Below, in pieces: positions 45,939 to 54,742 of a stretch of DNA of 64,000 nt (positions are counted from its first letter, which is position 1; each line of letters begins with the position of its first letter). The stretch lies in NCBI GenBank assembly GCA_016930085.1, contig JAFGHO010000105.1, forward strand, positions 1 through 64,000, written 5' to 3'. The notes under the pieces were generated by a model. That model had not been told where the DNA came from, searched no databases, and saw only the letters and a program-made list of their open reading frames with translations. This DNA is from Spirochaetales bacterium (GTDB taxonomy: Bacteria; Spirochaetota; Spirochaetia; SZUA-6; JAFGRV01). Position numbers and translations under genes: made by a program.

Positions 45939-46889
45939 ATGACAAGCCAGCAATGCCCGATTTGCGATGAGAAAATGAAGAATACCGGATTATGCGGAAA
46001 TACATGGAAGATTGTTCAATGTCGGACCTGTTCTCTCGCCAAAACGATTGTTCCGGAAGCCGGCCGTCATGATGATTATTATGAAAAGGATTATTTTTCA
46101 GGCGTAAGCGGGAAAGACTTTTTTTCCGATTTCATGCAGGATAATGATAAGAAGCGTTTTTACAACATTTTGCAGAAATTGGATTTTTATAAAAAAGATA
46201 ATGCACGCCTTCTGGATATCGGCTGTGCGATGGGTGATTTCTTGGTACTCGCACGGGAAAAGGGGTGGCGGGTCCATGGGATTGAAAAATCTTCCTATGC
46301 CGCGCAACAGGCAAGAAGCAGATTGAATGCCGATGTTCATTGCGGAGACCTTTCAGAAGATTTTTTCCCATCGGATTATTTTGATGTTGTTACCCTTCAT
46401 CACACGCTTGAACATATTGAAGATCCGGTGAGAGATTTATCCGTTATATATAATTGGCTTAATAAAGAAGGTGTTATATTTGTTGAAGTCCCCAATTTCG
46501 GTTCGCTGGAATCCAGAATCTACCGTGATCAATGGGAAGACCTTCGCCCCGAACAGCATGTGAGCCACTTTTCTCCCCGTTCGCTGAAAAAGCTGCTTGA
46601 AAAAACCGGCTTTCATGTTCTTCGCGTGGAAACGCGTATCATCCATCCATGGCATTCGCACTGCGTTATCGATTATCTTCACATGTTCACGCACTTATTT
46701 ATGAATCACCATAAAGCGAGTGCGGAAAGCGGTAAAAAAAAGACTATTGCGGGTAATCACAAGAATCATAGAAGCAATCTATCCGGAATAGTGAACTCAC
46801 TGAGTTGGCTGCTTTTCCGGCCATGGACCTTGATCGAAGAGAAACTGACGCTGGCCAAGCGATTAATTGCGTTTGCCCGTAAATTGTAA
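45939..46889 (+). CDS. SAM-dependent methyltransferase with N-terminal zinc ribbon
   Basis: 316 residues. CPICDEKM and QCRTCSLAK form a CxxC...CxxC zinc ribbon at the N-terminus. The class I methyltransferase core has LLDIGCAMGDFLVLAREKG (SAM loop, about residue 92) and VVTLHHTLEHIEDPVRDL, typical of the Methyltransf_23/11 group found in glycan and secondary-metabolite clusters. A C-terminal hydrophobic segment resembles the membrane-associating end of related enzymes. It probably methylates a sugar hydroxyl or phosphate of the polymer. Confidence 0.88.
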   Translation: MTSQQCPICDEKMKNTGLCGNTWKIVQCRTCSLAKTIVPEAGRHDDYYEKDYFSGVSGKDFFSDFMQDNDKKRFYNILQKLDFYKKDNARLLDIGCAMGDFLVLAREKGWRVHGIEKSSYAAQQARSRLNADVHCGDLSEDFFPSDYFDVVTLHHTLEHIEDPVRDLSVIYNWLNKEGVIFVEVPNFGSLESRIYRDQWEDLRPEQHVSHFSPRSLKKLLEKTGFHVLRVETRIIHPWHSHCVIDYLHMFTHLFMNHHKASAESGKKKTIAGNHKNHRSNLSGIVNSLSWLLFRPWTLIEEKLTLAKRLIAFARKL

Positions 46890-46935
46890 TAAATATCCTC
46901 ACATGTATCGATAACCGGATTGGAAAGGAAATAAA

Positions 46936-48318
46936 GTGCGGGTCCTGTTTAATGTATCCTCGATAAAAGCGCAAGAATTACTGCCTTATCAGGAATATCC
47001 GTTCGGGCTACTCTCTCTGGTAAGTTACCTGAACGCCCGTCTGTCTGAACTCACTTCGAAAATCATTGTGGGAGAACTCGAAGACAGCGATATCAATGAT
47101 TTTGCCCCCGATGTGATCGGTCTGTCAGCCACTTCGGTGATATTTTCGGCAACGGTAGCCACTGTCGAGCGAATCAGAAAACTGGATTCGCATATCCCTA
47201 TCGTCATCGGCGGCGCGCATATATCGTTCCTGCCGCACAATTTACCTTTGAAAGCCGATGTCGCTGTTTTGGGAGAAGGTGAAATTACCTTTTATGAATT
47301 GTGTCGATTGTTTATGAGAAAAAAAGGCCTGCCGTCGGAAGAACTGAGGCATATTAAAGGTATCGCTTTCCGGGAAAACGGGGAATTAATCCGTACGGAC
47401 AAAAATCCGCTTCTCGATATAAAGGATGTACCTGTCATTGAATGTCATGACATCTGTGAGTTCAAAGAGAAAAAAGAGCTGCACTTTCATGTCATGACTT
47501 CCCGCGGCTGTCCGTATAAATGCCGTTTCTGTGCTTCGTCCTGGTTCTGGGGTAAAATTCGTCAGCAGACGCCGGAGGCAACCGTGAACCAGATTCAATA
47601 TATTGTCGAAAAGTATTCGCCCGAGTTTATGCACATTTTTGACGATTTGTTCACGTTTAACAAATCGAGACTGAAGGAGATTCAGCGGCTGATCGTCGAA
47701 AGAAAATTGCATAAAAAAACCGCGTTTGAGTGCTGGGTGTCGGGAAATACCTTTGATGAGGAAGTCGCCCGGTTGCTGAAGGAGATGAATGTTGTCTTTG
47801 TCAGTTTCGGCCTGGAAAGCGGCTCTCCTAAAATATACAAATACCTGAAGGGAAGCTGGAATTCGCCGGAAAAAAATAAAAAAGCGGTAGAACTGGCGCA
47901 CCGGTACGGATTTATCATCAATACATCAATGATCATAGGAATACCGGGAGAGACGATCGAGGATATGAAGATGACATATGATTACATCAAATCCCTGCCC
48001 ATCGATGACGGGGATTTGCACCTTCTAACCCCGTATCCGGGAACAGAGGTGTGGCGTTATGCCAGGGAAAGGAATCTTGTTACCGAAACAATGGATGACT
48101 GGCATGTGTTGGAATATAGGAATTTGACGGATCCCAGAACGATCTATCTGGGTGATACCGTATCAAGGGCCGATACGCTCGCTTTTTTTAATAAGATATC
48201 CGGGCTGCTGGCAAGAAAAAGATTACGAAGCAAGCTGGTGAGAAGAATCGGTATCATCCTGCATCCCCGGCGTTTACTGCGAAGATTAGGGATAAAGACT
48301 ATGGCCTCAAGAATATAA
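46936..48318 (+). CDS. B12-binding-domain radical SAM protein (second copy)
   Basis: 460 residues, starting at GTG 46936 after GGAAAGGAA. The architecture is the same as the protein at 36166-37551. The N-terminal domain has YPFGLLSLVSYLNAR, IVIGGAHISFLPHNL and VAVLGEGEITF. The radical-SAM motif is TSRGCPYKCRFCASSWFW, followed by VSFGLESGSPKIYKYLK and NTSMIIGIPGETIEDM. The two copies share order and motif spacing but differ widely in sequence, so they probably act on different substrates. It follows the methyltransferase gene by 46 bases and is likely co-transcribed. Confidence 0.87.
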   Translation: MRVLFNVSSIKAQELLPYQEYPFGLLSLVSYLNARLSELTSKIIVGELEDSDINDFAPDVIGLSATSVIFSATVATVERIRKLDSHIPIVIGGAHISFLPHNLPLKADVAVLGEGEITFYELCRLFMRKKGLPSEELRHIKGIAFRENGELIRTDKNPLLDIKDVPVIECHDICEFKEKKELHFHVMTSRGCPYKCRFCASSWFWGKIRQQTPEATVNQIQYIVEKYSPEFMHIFDDLFTFNKSRLKEIQRLIVERKLHKKTAFECWVSGNTFDEEVARLLKEMNVVFVSFGLESGSPKIYKYLKGSWNSPEKNKKAVELAHRYGFIINTSMIIGIPGETIEDMKMTYDYIKSLPIDDGDLHLLTPYPGTEVWRYARERNLVTETMDDWHVLEYRNLTDPRTIYLGDTVSRADTLAFFNKISGLLARKRLRSKLVRRIGIILHPRRLLRRLGIKTMASRI

Positions 48319-48451
48319 TCGTCAAAAAACCCGAATAGGTGAGCGGAAAGCGTTCGAAGAATTTTCACGCAAAAAATCCGGTGTTGAAATAACGCATTTA
48401 TGTCAGGAGAACGAACGTAATAATATACGGTACCGCGCGCGAGTCTTCGGG

Positions 48452-49918
48452 TTAATCCACCGGTTTGGGTTTTCCCCACGAACCGTCTTTTTTCTTTTCC
48501 GCATACATAATGGTAATCGTTTCATCCACGGGTGAAACACTGGCAAAATAGAGTGTATTTCCGTCTGCGGTAAAAGATGCTTCACCGACAAGAGGCAGTC
48601 CCACATCCAGATGTTGTACGGGCATCCATCTGTTTTTCGCATCTTTACGTGAAAAGTAAATCTGGGTATCCCCTTTTTTTGAATTCGTTCGATTAAAATA
48701 ACATTCGGTACCCTTGTCGTTCATCCATATCTGGGATTCATCTTCGGAAGTATTGATGACGGGTCCCATATTCACCGGAGAAGACCATTTTCCGGATGCT
48801 TCGAGTTCACAGGAATAAATGTCGAACCCTCCACGCCCTCCCGGTCTGTTTGATTCGAAATAGAGTGTCTTCTCGTCATATGATATATGGGGATTGTCCT
48901 CGACATGTCTTGTGTTGATGGGACTGCCGAGGTTTTTCGCTTTTCCCCAAATACCGTCCTTGTTTTTATAGACGACATATATATCATCATCAAGATGTTC
49001 GGGGGTTTCACCACGCGCAAAGTAAAAGACGGTGTTCGTCTTGTTCGGCATCCCCGAGTGATCCGCATACATTGTATTAAAAGGCAGGTTGGTGATATTA
49101 CCCCAATGTCCGTCGGGTTGTTTGTAAGCGACATAGAGGTCGGAATCGTCCTTACCCGGATTAAAATGATGCCCCGCCCTCGGAGGGCCTTTGATATTCA
49201 AATTTCCTTTTACCATGTCTATGCAGTTCAGCTGTGTGTACATGAAATAGAGTCTGTTTCCGTCGCGGGAGATATACGGAGAGTCCTGCCATCCCAATGT
49301 GTTGATTTTATCCGTAACAATTCCGCTATTACCGTTTTCACTGCTTCCCGAGGCCGGCTGTTGTAACGGTTCGATGGCAATGTCGTCGAGCCAAAGTTTT
49401 CCGTTCGGTTTTGAAAAGGTCATCAGAACCATATACAACTCGTAGGTATTAAGCGGTATCGCTTCCGAATAGGAGAATTCCGTAAAGTCATCCGATACGC
49501 CGGCTTTGACCAGATGTTCCGCTTCCACGCCGGTACCCGCAATAAATACTCCCAACTCCGCCCCTTCCGCTTTCAGTTTTCCGCTGATATTGATTTCTTT
49601 CCCTCTGAAATCGGAAACCGATATCTTTTGTTTTAATGTCAGCGCCCCGGTTCCTTCCGAGGATTGGCTGCCTATTGTAATCAGCAGGCTCTGGTTTCCA
49701 TCCGCTTTATTCTGTCTGTCGAAAAAAAACGTTCCTTTATCGGCATTTTCAATGATCCAGCCCGCAGGCCGCGAAAAGCTTTCCTTCTCAAAACTTCCGT
49801 TTTTCAGGATTGACGCCTCATCCGACGATTCATCCGTAACACCGATCATCGTGACGATCAATATGAGAAGTATAACGCTGATGCCGATAACGAAAGCCGC
49901 TTTTTTCATTTTTGCCAT
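48452..49918 (-). CDS. Membrane-anchored protein with carbohydrate-binding-like and PD40 propeller domains
   Basis: 488 residues. The N-terminus is one hydrophobic segment (about 8-27), either an uncleaved anchor or a signal. Residues about 38-185 resemble a CBM4/9-type jelly roll (NGSFEKESFSRPAGW, a KLWLDDIAIEP strand near the end). Residues about 205-488 hold PD40/WD40-like propeller repeats with the recurring DxYxxxKxxDGxWGxxxNLG element and ISYDEKTLYFESNRPGGRGG. It may bind polysaccharide at the periplasmic or outer face. The GGAG signal fits the start. Whether it belongs to polymer assembly or surface retention is unknown. Confidence 0.75.
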   Translation of the reverse strand: MAKMKKAAFVIGISVILLILIVTMIGVTDESSDEASILKNGSFEKESFSRPAGWIIENADKGTFFFDRQNKADGNQSLLITIGSQSSEGTGALTLKQKISVSDFRGKEINISGKLKAEGAELGVFIAGTGVEAEHLVKAGVSDDFTEFSYSEAIPLNTYELYMVLMTFSKPNGKLWLDDIAIEPLQQPASGSSENGNSGIVTDKINTLGWQDSPYISRDGNRLYFMYTQLNCIDMVKGNLNIKGPPRAGHHFNPGKDDSDLYVAYKQPDGHWGNITNLPFNTMYADHSGMPNKTNTVFYFARGETPEHLDDDIYVVYKNKDGIWGKAKNLGSPINTRHVEDNPHISYDEKTLYFESNRPGGRGGFDIYSCELEASGKWSSPVNMGPVINTSEDESQIWMNDKGTECYFNRTNSKKGDTQIYFSRKDAKNRWMPVQHLDVGLPLVGEASFTADGNTLYFASVSPVDETITIMYAEKKKDGSWGKPKPVD

Positions 49919-49985
49919 ATCTTTCTCCTTGTATAATTATCTCGCTATGAAATTCTTTGTTTACATTTGAGTATCCATAGACAGA

Positions 49986-50729
49986 TCAGATTTTCCTTAA
50001 AATTAAATAATAGCCGGAATATTTATTATAAAATGTCGTTAGTGCTTTATCCAGTTTATCAAAGATTGCATTACCCTGTAAAGTGTGCATCGTGTTCAAA
50101 ATAATCGTAAGCGGGCCGTCAATGTAGAGTGAAAACAAAGGGAATAATTCCAGTAATTTGCAGAACGATTTGTTTTTTTCCAGACACCGGGCGATCTGGG
50201 CTTTACTTAAAAATGTGAATTTCGAAGGTAACAGGGATTTTATGATTCTTTTAAAGATTGTATCTGTTTCATCGAGTCGCGGTACCACGGAAAACAGATA
50301 CACCAGATAGGCAATACTGAAGCGGTCTGATAACTCCCAGAAAATCAATCCGCCCGGCTTAACGAGACGAATATATTGAGGCAGTATCCGCCACCACCTG
50401 GGGACAAGAAAGGTTGCCCCGTATTCATGCAGGACGTCAAAATAATTGTCCGGCAATTCATGTATTTTATCCATATTCTGGATATCGCCATGGATGAGAC
50501 GCGCGTCGGGAACGCGTTTTCCGGCTATTTTTAGGTTTTCGCTTACATAGTCTATTCCCCAGAGTTCACCATCGGTCACATGGCGGGATGCCAATGCCAG
50601 TTCATTACCGTGCCCGCATCCTATATCGATAAAGCGCTGTCCGGGCTTCAGGTATTTCTGAAAGAGTGTGTTTATTTTTCTTTGTTTTGTTTCAAGGTGC
50701 CATGCTAAAAAGGGATTCTTTTTTTTCAT
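49986..50729 (-). CDS. SAM-dependent methyltransferase
   Basis: 247 residues. The SAM loop is FIDIGCGHGNELAL (about residue 36-48), followed by LWGIDYVSENLKIA and ARLIHGDIQNMDKI, then LVKPGGLIFWELSDRF. This is a class I methyltransferase of the Methyltransf_25/31 type. It lies between the PD40 gene and the Wza-like gene on the minus strand; a likely terminator separates it from the latter. Confidence 0.82.
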   Translation of the reverse strand: MKKKNPFLAWHLETKQRKINTLFQKYLKPGQRFIDIGCGHGNELALASRHVTDGELWGIDYVSENLKIAGKRVPDARLIHGDIQNMDKIHELPDNYFDVLHEYGATFLVPRWWRILPQYIRLVKPGGLIFWELSDRFSIAYLVYLFSVVPRLDETDTIFKRIIKSLLPSKFTFLSKAQIARCLEKNKSFCKLLELFPLFSLYIDGPLTIILNTMHTLQGNAIFDKLDKALTTFYNKYSGYYLILRKI

Positions 50730-50776
50730 CCGGCCATATTATAAACTATACGCCGTTTTGGCAACGGTGCATGTGA

Positions 50777-50802
50777 AAACCACCCTCACGGAACGGTGGT
50801 TT
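50777..50802 (-). terminator. Intrinsic terminator of the UXS/Wza-like unit
   Basis: On the minus strand AAACCACC and GGTGGTTT pair around a 10-base loop and run into TTTTC, 12 bases past the Wza-like stop codon. Confidence 0.6.
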
Positions 50803-50813
50803 CCGGTAATTTT

Positions 50814-51515
50814 CTATTCGAAGGTGACCTTTCTGGGTATAAAGATTATATCTTTTGGTTCAAGAATGATATCGTTGTTGACGCCGCCTTCTTTAAACTC
50901 CGCGGTCAAATCGAGAATAATTATTTCCGGTCTGGCAGTACCCTTGTTTCTGAGTACGACGACTTCCTTTTTAAAAGCCCAATCGGTAAACCCGCCCGCC
51001 TTGATAATTGCCTGAAGGCAGGTAAGGCCGCCCCGGAGGGAAATCGCTCCGGGCTGTAGTACTTCTCCTCCCACATAAATGAAAAAAGCGGCGAATTCCT
51101 GAACAATGACGGAAATATCCGGGTTTTTAATTTTTTGTGAATAAACCGAGGTAAGGTACTCATCCAGTTCTTCCGGCTGTAAGCCGGCTGCCCGCACATC
51201 ATCGATCAATTGCAATGTGATTTTTCCGTCCGGCCGGATGGTTACTTTTTTATTTAAGGAAGGGTGATAATAAAATTGAATTTCGATTGTATCTCCCGCT
51301 TGCAGCACATACGGTTTCGGTTCCGCGGGAGGAACCACATACCCTGTCCCGCTTGTTGTTTTGACGGACGGATTAACTATAGGAATATCCTGACAGCCAG
51401 TGCCGGTGAGTGCAATGAAAAGTATACATAAAAAAAAGAGTATTCCATTAATCAATTTTTTTCCCTGATTTCCAGGGATTCGTTTGCCTAATATGCTTCG
51501 ATATCGACTAATCAT
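50814..51515 (-). CDS. Polysaccharide export lipoprotein (Wza-like)
   Basis: 233 residues. ATG 51515 is chosen because it gives a lipoprotein signal peptide with lipobox TGTGC (Cys about 41). The longer frame to 51779 would place the signal inside the protein. The mature part has the Poly_export domain (YVLQAGDTIEIQFYYHPSL) and one SLBB domain (FIYVGGEVLQPGAISLRGG, then CLQAIIKAGGFTDWA). It should form the outer-membrane export channel opposite the Wzz-like protein, although it is shorter than E. coli Wza and has one SLBB domain. The 250 bases to the UXS gene hold no separate gene. Confidence 0.9.
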   Translation of the reverse strand: MISRYRSILGKRIPGNQGKKLINGILFFLCILFIALTGTGCQDIPIVNPSVKTTSGTGYVVPPAEPKPYVLQAGDTIEIQFYYHPSLNKKVTIRPDGKITLQLIDDVRAAGLQPEELDEYLTSVYSQKIKNPDISVIVQEFAAFFIYVGGEVLQPGAISLRGGLTCLQAIIKAGGFTDWAFKKEVVVLRNKGTARPEIIILDLTAEFKEGGVNNDIILEPKDIIFIPRKVTFE

Positions 51516-51771
51516 GATCGTATCATCCCATCCCTTTATGTTGATATATATGCAGGCGGGTATACCGCTTTCCCCTGCAATTACCATTATGCCTATCAAA
51601 ACTTGTTGGGTTAATGGCAATGCCTTGTAATTTTTATGCTTACGTTGATACTCGATTCTACCCTGAAACCGGTTGTTTTTCAAGACGTTCGCCACCGTTA
51701 TTTTGCGTTTGATCTTGACGGTAGATAACCGGACGTCATCGATACCTGTGAACATTGGGGAAAGCCCGGTC

Positions 51772-52728
51772 TTATTCACTTTTCAGTAATCTTTCGAAGT
51801 ACTCGATTGTTTTCAATAATCCTTGTTCGATCTGTATTTCCGGTTCCCAGTTCAATTCTTTTTTTGCAAGGCTGATATCGGGCTGTCTTTGCTTTGGATC
51901 GTCTTTTGGCAACGGCATATAAACGATGCTGCTTTTTGAGTTTGTAAGTTTTTTAATCATTTCAGCCAACTCGATGATTGTAAACTCGGCGGGATTGCCG
52001 AGATTAACCGGTCCCGGAAACTCGTCTCGACTATTCATCATCATGATCATGCCGTTCACCAGGTCGTCGACGTAACAGAAGCTTCTTGTCTGCTCGCCGG
52101 TCCCATAAACGGTAATATCTTTTCCAAGTAATGCCTGGCTGATGAAATTCGAAATTACCCGGCCGTCGTGGGGGTGCATATTCGGTCCATAGGTATTGAA
52201 AATCCTGATAACCTTTATTTTCAGCTTATGCTGTCTGTAATAATCAAAAAACAACGTTTCGGCACATCTTTTCCCCTCGTCGTAGCACGCACGGGGCCCA
52301 ATCGGATTGACATTGCCCAGATATGATTCCGGTTGCGGATGGATCCTTGGATCGCCGTATATCTCGGATGTCGATGCCTGTAGTATTTTTATTTTCAGTC
52401 TTTTTGCCAATCCCAGCATATTTATCGCACCGACGACACTCGCTTTCGTTGTCTGTACGGGATCGAATTGATAATGAATCGGGCTCGCGGGACAGGCCAG
52501 GTTGTATACCTCGTCGACTTCGATATATAAAGGCCATGTGATATCATGGCGTATCAACTCAAAAGAATCGTAGTCCATCAGGCCTCTTATATTCCGTTTG
52601 GTACCGGTAAAAAAATTATCGATACATAGTACCTCGCATCCTTTTTGCAGCAGGTTTTTACATAAATGAGAACCGATAAAACCGGCGCCGCCTGTAATTA
52701 AAATCCGATTATTACGATATCGTTTCAT
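51772..52728 (-). CDS. UDP-glucuronate decarboxylase (UDP-xylose synthase)-like SDR
   Basis: 318 residues of the extended SDR family. The NAD-binding loop is [15 protein letters not shown]. The substrate loop [19 protein letters not shown] and the active-site region [17 protein letters not shown] (YxxxK, and the RxCYDEGKR signature of UXS enzymes) identify it. It converts UDP-glucuronate to UDP-xylose, a likely donor for the polymer. AAGGA lies upstream of the ATG. It is first in the minus-strand unit that ends with the Wza-like gene. Confidence 0.9.
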   Translation of the reverse strand: MKRYRNNRILITGGAGFIGSHLCKNLLQKGCEVLCIDNFFTGTKRNIRGLMDYDSFELIRHDITWPLYIEVDEVYNLACPASPIHYQFDPVQTTKASVVGAINMLGLAKRLKIKILQASTSEIYGDPRIHPQPESYLGNVNPIGPRACYDEGKRCAETLFFDYYRQHKLKIKVIRIFNTYGPNMHPHDGRVISNFISQALLGKDITVYGTGEQTRSFCYVDDLVNGMIMMMNSRDEFPGPVNLGNPAEFTIIELAEMIKKLTNSKSSIVYMPLPKDDPKQRQPDISLAKKELNWEPEIQIEQGLLKTIEYFERLLKSE

Positions 52729-53029
52729 GATGTTTCCTTATTATATATGGTATTCAATGCATCTATAAGTTATAGTGTACAATAATAGCACAAATCATCG
52801 GGACTGAATATAAAAAAAAAATTTTTACGGGAATTGAACGTAATAGCTTCGAAAAATATTTTTCTGACATGCGACACTCGATTGCCTGTTTTTCTAAAAT
52901 GAAAAACATGGCTTTCGGCGAGGTTTTCTCACAGGCAGCCGGCGGTTAAAGCATTGTGTTATTATAGTGGTATATTCATTCCGTTATTATTTTCATGTAT
53001 GGGTATAACGGGTGTCATTTCGCTTTTTC
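52729..53029. other. AT-rich spacer without genes
   Basis: 300 bases between the UDP-xylose synthase and the flagellin-like gene. Only AT-rich, promoter-like tracts are seen; no open frame or clear hairpin. Confidence 0.5.
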
Positions 53030-53761
53030 TCAGAGGAGAAGAAGATTGACCAGAAAGAGGAGGTGGTTTCGCACATATCTTCCTGTTTCCAGCTCGATAT
53101 CGATATCCCAGATAGTTCCCTGAAAGCCCTCCTGTTCCACGGTATGCAATGAAAGTTCTTTTGTCTGATCTTCCAGCTTTTTTGTCAGCGTACCGTAGAA
53201 GGACCGCTGGTTCGTGAAAAAACTCATTAGCCGGTCTATGTTCGATATTGTGTAAAATGCTTCATCGGATAATCGGTTTTTGAGTGTCTCATCATCGAGC
53301 AGCGTTTTAAAAATACTTTTTTTATTGAATGTCGCTCGATTGAGTGTCGAAAGAATCTCGTCGTAGTATAGATCGACCTCGGTTTTTATAATATCTCCGT
53401 CCTGGTCCGAAAAAAGGAATCCGCTTCGCCGAAGAAGGAGTTCGCGTATATGCAGAAGCAATTCGGTGATATGTGCGAGATAGCCGTCAGCTGTGCGATA
53501 AAAGGAGATCATATCGGTCTGGTTGGTAATGAGCGTTTCAAACTCCCGAATATGAGTTTCCAGTTTTGTGTAGATGGCGTAGTTCGCGGGATTATCGGGA
53601 AGAAGGTGTGTCCCGCCCGCAAGGCGTTGCGAGCTTTTTTGGGTATTTTCACCGGCGTTCTCAAGGATACGATTGAGATAAATGAGAGATGATTCCGCAC
53701 GAAGAGTGGAAACAAGCATAACGGAAAATAAAATATACCATACATATCTATGCGGATGCAT
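53030..53761 (-). CDS. Flagellin-fold protein with a Sec signal peptide
   Basis: 243 residues. Residues 1-22 form a signal peptide (hydrophobic YILFSVMLVSTL, cleavage after LRA). The rest follows flagellin domain order. In the N-terminal D0/D1 part, TQKSSQRLAGGTHLLPDNPA lines up with the ..Q.S..RLSSG..IN.A.DDA block. FYRTADGYLAHITELLLHIR then ELLLRR lines up with the Q.AEG.L.E....L.R.REL block, and EILSTLNRATFNKKSIF with the EID.IA..T.FNG..L block. At the C-terminal end, NQRSFYGTLTKKLEDQ and GTIWDIDIELETGRYVRNHLL match the QR..LGA..NRLE and I.D.D.A.E......NQIL blocks. The variable D2/D3 region is missing. Flagellins are normally exported by the flagellar type III apparatus without a signal peptide, so Sec export is unusual. 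AAAGG precedes ATG 53761. Confidence 0.65.
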   Translation of the reverse strand: MHPHRYVWYILFSVMLVSTLRAESSLIYLNRILENAGENTQKSSQRLAGGTHLLPDNPANYAIYTKLETHIREFETLITNQTDMISFYRTADGYLAHITELLLHIRELLLRRSGFLFSDQDGDIIKTEVDLYYDEILSTLNRATFNKKSIFKTLLDDETLKNRLSDEAFYTISNIDRLMSFFTNQRSFYGTLTKKLEDQTKELSLHTVEQEGFQGTIWDIDIELETGRYVRNHLLFLVNLLLL

Positions 53762-53837
53762 TAATGTCGCCTTTGCTATAAAGGTACTCCGGCGGTATGG
53801 TCTGCGTCAATAGAGAGTACAAATGTGATACTGAATT

Positions 53838-53884
53838 ATTGGCGCTTCTGAAAACCTGCTTTACGGATTTTCAGAAGCGCCAAT
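53838..53884. repeat. 17-bp perfect inverted repeat in a divergent promoter region
   Basis: ATTGGCGCTTCTGAAAA (53838-53854) and TTTTCAGAAGCGCCAAT (53868-53884) are exact complements around 13 bases. It lies between two divergent genes, so a terminator role is unlikely. It could be an operator, a small transposon relic or a structured leader. Confidence 0.6.
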
Positions 53885-53888
53885 TTAT

Positions 53889-53918
53889 TTGAATAATAAG
53901 ATGTTTTTCATATATACT
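53889..53918 (+). promoter_or_regulatory. Promoter candidate for the C39-like peptidase gene
   Basis: TTGAAT (53889-53894), an 18-base spacer and TATACT (53913-53918), directly downstream of the 17-bp inverted repeat. Confidence 0.45.
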
Positions 53919-53960
53919 TCGTAAACGGCAACATCATTTCTGTTAACAAGGAGGATAAAA

Positions 53961-54569
53961 ATGATAAAAGGAGCAAGACGCTGGAATGACCGGTATGAAA
54001 CCTTTTATACCCAGACAAACAATCCGACTGAAGGGCTTTTAAAAAAACTTGTCAAAAAACTGACCGCCGGCTGGCTTGAAACATGCGGCCCCACCGCTGC
54101 ATGTTCATGTCTTGCCGCGGTCGGTTATGGCCTTTCGATTACAACACCCGGAGGATACAGTCCTCAGCATGAAGAAATACTTTCCGATTTTTTGAATGAT
54201 CCGCGCAATTACGCAAAGCTGGAAGAAATCCGAAAAGGGGTTGAACATATTCCCGGAAACAGGATTCCCCAATTTTATCCCTTTGCCGTAAAGGAAGTAT
54301 ACGGGGCAAAAGGGAAGTTTATGTGGCTCAAAGGGCTTGAGGAGATTGCGCGCATCCTGCAATCAGGAAAGGCGATACAGTTGTGTCTGAAAAAGCCGGG
54401 ACATTATATTGCCGCGGTTGCCTATGACGATGAAACGAATGAGATCATATTCAATGATCCGTGGCCCCAACGGAGTGGTTTGAAAAAAGGCGGTTTTAAC
54501 GAACGGATGGACCGGCGGGAATATGAAACGAACGTACATTCGTTCATTGTCGTCTACGAAGGGGTATGA
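53961..54569 (+). CDS. C39-like cysteine peptidase-fold protein
   Basis: 202 residues, AAGGAGG before the ATG. The catalytic pattern of C39-like (papain-type) peptidases is visible: ETCGPTAACSCLAAVGYG with the nucleophile Cys (about residue 42), GHYIAAVAYDDE with His (about 149), and IIFNDPWPQ with the Asp (about 163). No signal peptide or TM segment, so it appears cytosolic, unlike bacteriocin C39 peptidases, which are fused to ABC transporters. The middle segment is lysine-rich and unrecognised. It could hydrolyse a peptide or amide of unknown identity. Confidence 0.65.
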   Translation: MIKGARRWNDRYETFYTQTNNPTEGLLKKLVKKLTAGWLETCGPTAACSCLAAVGYGLSITTPGGYSPQHEEILSDFLNDPRNYAKLEEIRKGVEHIPGNRIPQFYPFAVKEVYGAKGKFMWLKGLEEIARILQSGKAIQLCLKKPGHYIAAVAYDDETNEIIFNDPWPQRSGLKKGGFNERMDRREYETNVHSFIVVYEGV

Positions 54570-54701
54570 TTTTTTCGTCAATCTCCAATAACGCGTGAGG
54601 TAATGGAATCAGTAACGGAAAACAATTACGGGGACGAAATCAAAGGCGGCGGAACATTCGCCGTACTTGGAGAGGGAAAGAAATATTGATGCCGATAGAA
54701 T

Positions 54702-54733
54702 GGGGCCGTCACGGAAGGCGTCCGGACGGCCCC
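54702..54733 (-). terminator. Hairpin after glnK
   Basis: GGGGCCGTC (54702-54710) pairs with GACGGCCCC (54725-54733) 10 bases beyond the glnK stop. It lacks a strong T-run on the minus strand, so termination may be weak or serve mainly for transcript stability. Confidence 0.5.
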
Positions 54734-54742
54734 GCCAACCGG

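Noticed and set aside
51516-51779. 88-residue N-terminal extension of the Wza-like protein
   Set aside because: It would place the lipoprotein signal in the middle of the chain and reach into the UDP-xylose synthase gene.
54603-54689. 28-codon frame starting MESVTENNYG
   Set aside because: GAGG lies too close to the ATG and nothing about the peptide is distinctive. It cannot be separated from chance without comparison to relatives.
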